The notes below the pieces were generated by a model. It did no database searches, was not told where the DNA came from, and saw nothing but the letters and a program-made list of their open reading frames with translations. Below, piece after piece: positions 1-3,015 of a stretch of 5,122 bases of DNA; position 1 is the first letter of the stretch; the number at the start of each line of letters is the position of its first letter. This DNA comes from an uncultured Nocardiopsis sp. (GTDB lineage Bacteria > Actinomycetota > Actinomycetes > Streptosporangiales > Streptosporangiaceae). The stretch covers positions 1 through 5,122 of the forward strand of contig CALGOD010000705.1 in NCBI GenBank assembly GCA_937957845.1. Reading direction: 5' to 3'. The translations under genes were made by a program, and so were the position numbers.

Positions 1-1
1 C

Positions 2-403
2 CCGGAGGAGCTGGCCAAGGAACTCGACATGACCCCGGAGAAGGTCGTCGAGGTACAGAAGTACGGCCGCGAACCGATCTCGCTGCACACCCCGTTGGGC
101 GAGGACGGCGACAGCGAGTTCGGTGACCTGATCGAGGACTCCGAGGCGATCCAGCCGGGTGAGGCGGTCAGTTTCACCCTGCTGCAGGAGCAGCTGCACT
201 CGGTTCTGGACACGCTCTCCGAGCGGGAGGCGGGTGTGGTGTCCATGCGCTTCGGGCTCACCGACGGCCAGCCGAAGACCTTGGACGAGATCGGCAAGGT
301 CTACGGGGTCACCCGTGAACGCATCCGACAGATCGAGAGCAAGACGATGTCCAAGCTCCGTCACCCGTCGCGTTCGCAGGTGCTCCGCGACTACCTGGAC
401 TAG
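2..403 (+). CDS. sigA: Principal RNA polymerase sigma factor (SigA/HrdB/RpoD), C-terminal part only
   Basis: This is the 3' end of the gene for the housekeeping sigma factor, which directs core RNA polymerase to most promoters. The gene runs off the left edge. The reading frame is open from base 2, so the ATG at 29 is an internal Met, not the start. The visible ~133 residues cover the end of region 3 and all of region 4. First comes the acidic linker of region 3.2 (DSEFGDLIEDSEA), which reaches into the polymerase active-site cleft. Next is region 4.1 (LDTLSEREAGVVSMRFGL), then the region 4.2 helix-turn-helix (LDEIGKVYGVTRERIRQIE), which reads the -35 element, and the typical ending SKLRHPSRSQVLRDYLD. 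This ending is the one I know from actinomycete HrdB/SigA, so a group 1 sigma is favoured. A close group 2 paralogue (HrdA/C/D type) cannot be excluded without regions 1-2. The gene ends in TAG and is followed 45 nt later by a strong hairpin, so it is probably the last gene of its transcript. Confidence 0.96.
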   Translation, partial: PEELAKELDMTPEKVVEVQKYGREPISLHTPLGEDGDSEFGDLIEDSEAIQPGEAVSFTLLQEQLHSVLDTLSEREAGVVSMRFGLTDGQPKTLDEIGKVYGVTRERIRQIESKTMSKLRHPSRSQVLRDYLD

Positions 404-448
404 TCCTTCGGGGTGGTCGACCGCCGCCCCAGGAGCGATGGGGACCGG

Positions 449-500
449 ACCGGCCCCGATGCACTGTTCCGCCCAAGCGGGACGGCGCATCGGGGCCGGT
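449..500 (+). terminator. Long hairpin terminator after sigA
   Basis: A perfect 14-bp inverted repeat (449-462 with 487-500, ACCGGCCCCGATGC) encloses a second stem of 7 bp with one G-U pair (466-472 with 477-483) and a CCAA tetraloop. Between the two stems only one position is a clear mismatch, so the RNA could form an almost continuous ~23-bp rod. It starts 45 nt after the sigma factor stop codon. No T-run follows, which is common for terminators in high-GC actinobacteria. The arm length makes a chance origin very unlikely. A role in 3'-end stabilisation of the sigA mRNA is an alternative or additional function. Confidence 0.85.
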
Positions 501-688
501 GCCCCTGCGGTCCGCGCGGGTGTGGCGATGCCCGCGTGTACCGGAGCAATCCCCCGTGGTGCTCCAGGACCTCTGCCGTGCTCCGAGGCCTTCCTCGGGG
601 CGATGTGTCATCCATCCGACGACGACCATGCTGCCGTACACGCTGTAGGTAAGGCATAAAGTCGCGATACCGAGTCGTTATGTAACGA
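501..688. other. Intergenic stretch between two tandem terminators; no gene recognised
   Basis: This stretch lies between the sigA hairpin terminator and a second, T-tailed terminator. It holds small inverted repeats: GGAGCA/TGCTCC at 543-548 and 560-565, CCGAGG/CCTCGG at 583-588 and 593-598, and GCGTGTAC/GTACACGC at 534-541 and 636-643. The last could close a larger structure around the other two. Base composition turns AT-richer at 645-690, where a near-palindrome TCGTTATGTAACGA sits at 675-688. An 18-codon reading frame at 603-659 (MCHPSDDDHAAVHAVGKA) has only a weak GGGG upstream and no recognisable homology. I see no convincing promoter. It may be a sigA 3' trailer or a small RNA. An 8-bp match within a region of this size can arise by chance. 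Confidence 0.4.
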
Positions 689-715
689 GGAGTGGCGGAC
701 GCGCCGCTCCTTTTT
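689..715 (+). terminator. Intrinsic terminator with T-run, plus strand
   Basis: The sequence GGAGTGGCG (689-697), a GACG loop, then CGCCGCTCC (702-710) forms a 9-bp stem with one G-U pair. It is followed directly by TTTTT (711-715). This is the classic factor-independent layout, and the T-run fixes the direction as rightward. The nearest plus-strand gene upstream is sigA, 285 nt before it, with another strong hairpin in between. It therefore serves either as a backup for sigA readthrough or as the end of an unannotated transcript. Confidence 0.85.
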
Positions 716-730
716 CGTGTGACCGGACGT

Positions 731-748
731 TCCACCCGGTCGGGTGGA
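731..748 (-). terminator. Small hairpin downstream of yaaA, possible terminator
   Basis: A perfect 7-bp stem, TCCACCC (731-737) with GGGTGGA (742-748), and a 4-base loop lies 32 nt beyond the yaaA stop codon on the minus strand. No T-run follows in that direction. Its place at a convergent gene end fits a terminator for yaaA, with the plus-strand terminator at 689-715 as further structure behind it. The small size makes this tentative. Confidence 0.45.
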
Positions 749-780
749 TCCCCCGTCGCGCCGCGGGTCTGGGGAGAGGT

Positions 781-1527
781 TCAGCCGCGGACGATCACGT
801 TGAGGGTGCGTGTGTCGGGAAGTTCCACCGTGTACCCCAGGTCCCGCAGGGCGGAGACCAGTTCCTCGGGGGTGTCGGCGTCCACACCCTCCAGGAGCAG
901 GGAACGGGCGATGTCGCCTCGGGTGGCCTTCGCCATGTGGCTGACGACCGAACGTTCGACGACCCCGTCCACGAGGCGCTCACGCAGGACCTTGACGGTC
1001 ACGCGGTCGCCCGGCGCGAACGCGGTGGCGTAGACGGCCGACCGGCAGTCGACCAGGAGCCGGTCCGCGACCAGTTCCTTCAGGGGTTCTGCGAGCACGC
1101 GACGCCAATAGGAGCCCAGACCGCCCAGGGGTGGCAGCTTCACACCCATGGACAGGCGATAGGGAGGGACACGGTCGGCGGGACCCAGCACGCCCCACAG
1201 GCCGGAGAAGACGAGCACCCGCCCTGTGGCGTTCGGTAGCTCGGGCAGGCCGAGACGGTCGTAGAGCACACCCGTGTACAGGTCCGCGGCACGCAACGTG
1301 GGTGCGGTGGTCAGGTCCAGGTTGCGTTTGAGCGCGTCGGCCCGCCCCGCGCCGATGCCCAGGATCTTCAGGGCCGTGTCCGCCGGCCCCGCGCACAGGT
1401 CGACCAGGGCCTCCATCACCTTCTCTCGGGCTTCGCCCAGTTCGGGGAGGGTCAACGTGTCCAGGGCCAGACGGGGCCCCTCACCGGATGTGGCCTTCCC
1501 CTCGGACGGGGGCAGCAGGATGAGCAT
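781..1527 (-). CDS. yaaA: YaaA/DUF328 family protein (peroxide stress, iron homeostasis)
   Basis: The 248-residue product has the hallmarks of the YaaA family. E. coli YaaA (258 residues) lowers free intracellular iron during hydrogen peroxide stress and so limits Fenton damage to DNA and protein; its biochemical activity is not settled, though the structure suggests nucleic-acid binding. Visible family motifs are the N-terminal MLILLPPSEGK (1-11), the signature around 107-131 (FSGLWGVLGPADRVPPYRL then SMGVKL), GGLGSYWR (135-142), VDCRSAVYATAF (159-170) and the C-terminal VSHMAKATRGDIAR (195-208). These match the E. coli pattern LSGLYGLLRPLD...PYRLEMG and the later YAKKARG. The start at 1527 is chosen because the family begins with ML-ILLPPSEGK and because GGAAAG lies 7 nt upstream. 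A longer frame back to 1590 would add 21 residues without family support. The protein is cytosolic with no signal peptide. The gene is divergent from the acetyltransferase, 182 nt away, and is probably monocistronic. No clear OxyR-type site was recognised. Membership is secure; the stress role is transferred from E. coli. Confidence 0.93.
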   Translation of the reverse strand: MLILLPPSEGKATSGEGPRLALDTLTLPELGEAREKVMEALVDLCAGPADTALKILGIGAGRADALKRNLDLTTAPTLRAADLYTGVLYDRLGLPELPNATGRVLVFSGLWGVLGPADRVPPYRLSMGVKLPPLGGLGSYWRRVLAEPLKELVADRLLVDCRSAVYATAFAPGDRVTVKVLRERLVDGVVERSVVSHMAKATRGDIARSLLLEGVDADTPEELVSALRDLGYTVELPDTRTLNVIVRG

Positions 1528-1534
1528 GTCGGGA

Positions 1535-1540
1535 CTTTCC
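1535..1540 (-). promoter_or_regulatory. Ribosome binding site of yaaA (decides the start)
   Basis: On the minus strand the sequence reads GGAAAG, then 7 nt, then ATG at 1527-1525. It supports this ATG over in-frame starts further upstream, and agrees with the family's conserved N-terminus. Confidence 0.7.
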
Positions 1541-1673
1541 AGGTGGGCACGGACTTCTGACGGCCCGCCCATGGTAGGGCGTCCGCGCACGACCCAGAGC
1601 GGAGGAGAGGACGGAGTGAGGGGGACCGGTGGGGTGCGCCGCGGAAGAGGGGCGGCCGCGACGGTCTCGCCGC

Positions 1674-1709
1674 TAGCATGAGCCCCTTCGAAAAGGGAGA
1701 GGGGCGCTT
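1674..1709 (+). promoter_or_regulatory. Leader of the acetyltransferase gene: RBS, with -10-like box and small hairpin
   Basis: The purine-rich run AAGGGAGAGGGG (1693-1704) ends 5 nt before the GTG at 1710 and is a good Shine-Dalgarno region. Its first bases pair with CCCTT (1684-1688) across a CGAA loop, so part of the site could be folded away. TAGCAT at 1674-1679 fits the TAnnnT -10 pattern, but I see no matching -35 box. TAG at 1674-1676 is also an in-frame stop, which rules out longer versions of the protein. The ATG at 1678 opens only an 18-codon frame in another phase without a ribosome site and is probably not translated. The rest of the 182-nt gap (1528-1709) shows no other clear signal. 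Confidence 0.5.
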
Positions 1710-2363
1710 GTGCTCGAGTGGGCTCAGAGGGTGAGGCGGGACTGGCGGCCCTTCGAGGAGGAGAGGTACGGCGGCTGGTGGTTCGGATTCGCGGAGGGGA
1801 TCACCAAGCGGGCCAACTGTGCGCTGGTGGTGGATCCCGACGCGGACGTGTCCGAGGTCACCTCTCGTTACTCCGCTCGTGGGTTGAGCCCCTGCGTACA
1901 GGTGTGGCCGGGGGAGGAGGCGGTCGACCGACGCCTGGCCGACCACGGGTACAGGGTGGTGGAGCCCACATTGGTCCTGGCCCGTGAGATCGACGAGCGC
2001 CCCGAGGGCGCCGGGACCTCCCGGATCGACGACACCCCCGGTCCTATGTGGGCGGGCCGGCCCGAGACGCGCATCCTCGGACAGGTCCACACCGCCTATG
2101 GAGTGGCGGAACGGGACCTGGGGCGGGGCGCGGTGGTGCTGGACGGGGAGTCGGTCGGCGTCTGTGCCATGTTCACCGAGCCGCACGCGCGTGGCCGCGG
2201 TACGGCGGGCCGGTTTCTGGCCGACCTGCTGGGCTGGGCTCATGACAGGGGCGCACGCCGGGCCTATCTGTGCGTGGTCGCCGACAACGCCTCCGCGTTG
2301 CGGTCATACGAGCGTTCCGGGTTCGTCGGGGTCTCGGAGTACCACAACCGGGTCCTGCCCTGA
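1710..2363 (+). CDS. GNAT-family N-acetyltransferase, substrate unknown
   Basis: The 217-residue product would transfer an acetyl group from acetyl-CoA to an amine. The C-terminal half is a GNAT fold. ESVGVCAMFTEPHARGRG (147-164) leads into the acetyl-CoA pyrophosphate loop R161-G-R-G-T-A166 (pattern R/Q-x-x-G-x-G/A), followed by helix GRFLADLLGWAHDRGA (167-182), strand AYLCVVADN (185-193) and motif B, NASALRSYERSGF (193-205). The N-terminal ~90 residues lack that loop but carry a recognisable pattern, GGWWFGFAEGITKRANCAL (21-39), then SRYSARGLSPCVQVWPGEE and LADHGYRVVEPTLVLAREI. I recall this from actinobacterial two-part acetyltransferases of the Rv0428c type (GW-LR-GFT-RANS), where the N-terminal half looks like a degenerate second GNAT domain. 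The start is GTG; an in-frame TAG 12 codons upstream excludes a longer form. The gene stands alone between a divergent yaaA and a strong terminator. Neither sequence nor context names the substrate (protein N-terminus, metabolite or antibiotic). Confidence 0.88.
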   Translation: MLEWAQRVRRDWRPFEEERYGGWWFGFAEGITKRANCALVVDPDADVSEVTSRYSARGLSPCVQVWPGEEAVDRRLADHGYRVVEPTLVLAREIDERPEGAGTSRIDDTPGPMWAGRPETRILGQVHTAYGVAERDLGRGAVVLDGESVGVCAMFTEPHARGRGTAGRFLADLLGWAHDRGARRAYLCVVADNASALRSYERSGFVGVSEYHNRVLP

Positions 2364-2369
2364 ACACTG

Positions 2370-2403
2370 CGAAGGCGGCGGTTCGCCAGAACCGCCGCCT
2401 TCG
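2370..2403. terminator. Bidirectional terminator between convergent genes
   Basis: A perfect 14-bp inverted repeat (2370-2383 CGAAGGCGGCGGTT with 2390-2403) with a 6-base loop begins 6 nt after the acetyltransferase stop codon. It lies 30 nt beyond the stop of the minus-strand zinc-ribbon gene. A T-rich stretch (TTCCTGTT) follows on the plus strand, so termination of the acetyltransferase transcript is best supported. The symmetric stem at a convergent junction suggests that it serves both genes. Confidence 0.9.
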
Positions 2404-2433
2404 TTCCTGTTCGTGTGGCTAACGCTCGTTCCT

Positions 2434-2637
2434 TTAGCTCTTGGTGAGCTTGTCGGTCTCGTCCTGGATGTCCGAGGCGATCTTGCGGAGAGAGCCGTCG
2501 TGCTTGCGCGCGTGGTGAGCGCAGAACAGAAGCTCACCGCCGGAGTTCAGCAGCACGCGGACATAGGCCTGTGCACCACAGCGGTCGCAACGGTCAGCAG
2601 CCGTGAGCGGTTGGGTGGGGGCAAGGGTTCCAGTCAC
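2434..2637 (-). CDS. Small zinc-ribbon-like protein (DUF7455-type), function unknown
   Basis: The 67-residue protein matches a small conserved actinobacterial family that I know from next to the topoisomerase gene in Streptomyces; annotation pipelines call it DUF7455 or hypothetical. After a variable N-terminus (1-11) comes LTAADRCDRCGAQAYVRV with a CxxC pair (C17, C20). Then follows SGGELLFCAHHARKH with C39, H41 and H42 as the second pair of probable metal ligands. The tail, LRKIASDIQDETDKLTKS (50-67), is charged and helical. Two cysteines plus Cys/His in a beta-hairpin setting suggest a structural zinc site. There is no signal peptide or membrane segment, so it should be cytosolic. The start is GTG with GAGGA 7 nt upstream; no in-frame ATG fits the family. 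The gene is divergent from parE, 378 nt away, and ends at a shared terminator. The family link is from memory of the sequence pattern; no function is established. Confidence 0.88.
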   Translation of the reverse strand: MTGTLAPTQPLTAADRCDRCGAQAYVRVLLNSGGELLFCAHHARKHDGSLRKIASDIQDETDKLTKS

Positions 2638-2644
2638 TTCGCCA

Positions 2645-2649
2645 TCCTC
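2645..2649 (-). promoter_or_regulatory. Ribosome binding site of the zinc-ribbon gene (decides the GTG start)
   Basis: GAGGA on the minus strand lies 7 nt before the GTG at 2637-2635. The overlapping ATG at 2645-2643 reads only ATG GCG AAG TGA and sits directly against the Shine-Dalgarno bases, so it is not the start of the gene. Confidence 0.65.
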
Positions 2650-2798
2650 AATACTCGGCGTTAGTCACCTCTGACAACATTTAACCCGACCAGGAGCTTC
2701 CCAACCGGATCCCTTGTACGCCGACAGCGGAATCTGTCTGGTTGATGCCCTGGCGGGGTCTTTCTGGCTCGACGTCGCTTCTGTTCTGGTTGTACCCG

Positions 2799-2825
2799 TC
2801 GTTGGGGTTCCGCATCCCCCAACGA
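2799..2825. repeat. Inverted repeat, 9-bp arms, in the divergent intergenic region
   Basis: TCGTTGGGG (2799-2807) and CCCCAACGA (2817-2825) are perfect complements around a 9-base spacer. The repeat lies about 40 nt upstream of the best -10 candidate for parE. It could be an operator for a dimeric regulator of parE, or a hairpin in an unrecognised transcript. It has no T-run on either side. I do not recognise it as a known operator. Confidence 0.6.
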
Positions 2826-2861
2826 GGACAAGTGGAGTGTCCGGGTCGCATCCAGCAGAGG

Positions 2862-2870
2862 TGGTAGTCT
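2862..2870 (+). promoter_or_regulatory. Candidate parE promoter (extended -10)
   Basis: TGG-TAGTCT fits an extended -10 element (TGn next to TAnnnT) and resembles -10 boxes common in streptomycete housekeeping promoters. No good -35 hexamer lies 16-18 nt upstream (the sequence there is CGGGTC or a near shift), which an extended -10 can tolerate. Transcription would begin near 2877 and leave a leader of about 140 nt before parE. Confidence 0.4.
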
Positions 2871-2893
2871 CGCGCGGGGCGGGCTCCGTCCTC

Positions 2894-2953
2894 CCGCTGA
2901 GTCCCCAGCGGTAGCGAGTGACCGGTACGCCGCCTCCTTATGTCAGTGCGGCG
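2894..2953 (+). promoter_or_regulatory. Structured parE leader: two hairpins, one with an anti-Shine-Dalgarno loop
   Basis: Two 6-bp stems are visible: CCGCTG/CAGCGG (2894-2899 with 2906-2911) and CGCCGC/GCGGCG (2928-2933 with 2948-2953). The 14-base loop of the second begins with CTCCT (2934-2938). This is the exact complement of the parE ribosome site AGGAG at 3003-3007, so a loop-to-site contact that hides the site is possible. The pairing is only 5 bp and untested. No known riboswitch is recognised. Confidence 0.3.
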
Positions 2954-3002
2954 CGATACAAAGGGCACGCACCGCATCAGCGCCCCGACAGCCCTCAAAC
3001 GC

Positions 3003-3007
3003 AGGAG
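3003..3007 (+). promoter_or_regulatory. Ribosome binding site of parE (decides the GTG start)
   Basis: AGGAG lies 8 nt before the GTG at 3016, giving MTALTAAVHDPEDYSARHL ahead of the conserved LEGLEAVRKRPGMYIG. The next conserved residues follow at the usual distance, so no other start is needed. Confidence 0.8.
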
Positions 3008-3015
3008 AAGTCCGA

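Larger units (their letters stand above)
2638..3015. other. Divergent intergenic region between the zinc-ribbon gene and parE
   Basis: This gap must carry the promoters of both genes. It is visibly less GC-rich than the coding sequence, mainly from 2640 to 2830. Minus-strand candidates for the zinc-ribbon gene are weak. TTGTCA (2677-2672) would need a -10 that overlaps the ribosome site. TTGGGA (2704-2699) with AAATGT (2682-2677), 16 nt apart, is spatially better but a poor match. An imperfect inverted repeat TTAGTCA-cctc-TGACAA (2661-2677) lies beside them. An AGGAG at 2692-2696 has no start codon at a usable distance. The plus-strand promoter candidate, the inverted repeat and the leader hairpins are listed separately. 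Open frames here have no ribosome sites or family features. Confidence 0.5.

Noticed and set aside
159..659. Plus-strand frame of 166 codons overlapping the sigA end and its terminator
   Set aside because: It runs in another phase through the conserved sigma region 4 and through the 449-500 hairpin. Its Arg/Ser/Pro-rich composition is typical of a frame-shifted high-GC gene.
603..659. 18-codon frame (MCHPSDDDHAAVHAVGKA) before the 689-715 terminator, looking like a leader peptide with attenuator
   Set aside because: There is no gene on the same strand downstream to control, since yaaA is on the opposite strand. The ribosome site is weak and there is no run of one amino acid. It is kept only as part of the small-RNA question.
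1528..1590. Longer yaaA product starting at 1590 (21 extra residues)
   Set aside because: The extension has no family similarity. The family's conserved N-terminus begins exactly at the ATG at 1527, which has its own GGAAAG ribosome site.
1452..2243. Minus-strand frame of 263 codons spanning the yaaA start and the acetyltransferase
   Set aside because: It overlaps two well-supported genes in other frames, has a Pro/Arg/His-rich composition and shows no domain.
2648..2677. TTGTCA (-35) with TATTGA (-10), 18 nt apart, as promoter of the zinc-ribbon gene
   Set aside because: The -10 would overlap the GAGGA ribosome site, so the RNA would start after it. The -10 also lacks the final T of the TAnnnT pattern.
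2714..2914. 66-codon hydrophobic frame with a TTG start in the DUF7455-parE gap
   Set aside because: The nearest AGGAG (2692-2696) is 17 nt away, too far. It has no family similarity and runs through the inverted repeat and the promoter candidate.
2681..2998. 105-codon minus-strand frame in the same gap
   Set aside because: It has no ribosome site or recognisable domain and an Arg-rich random-looking composition, and it would cover the likely parE promoter and leader.
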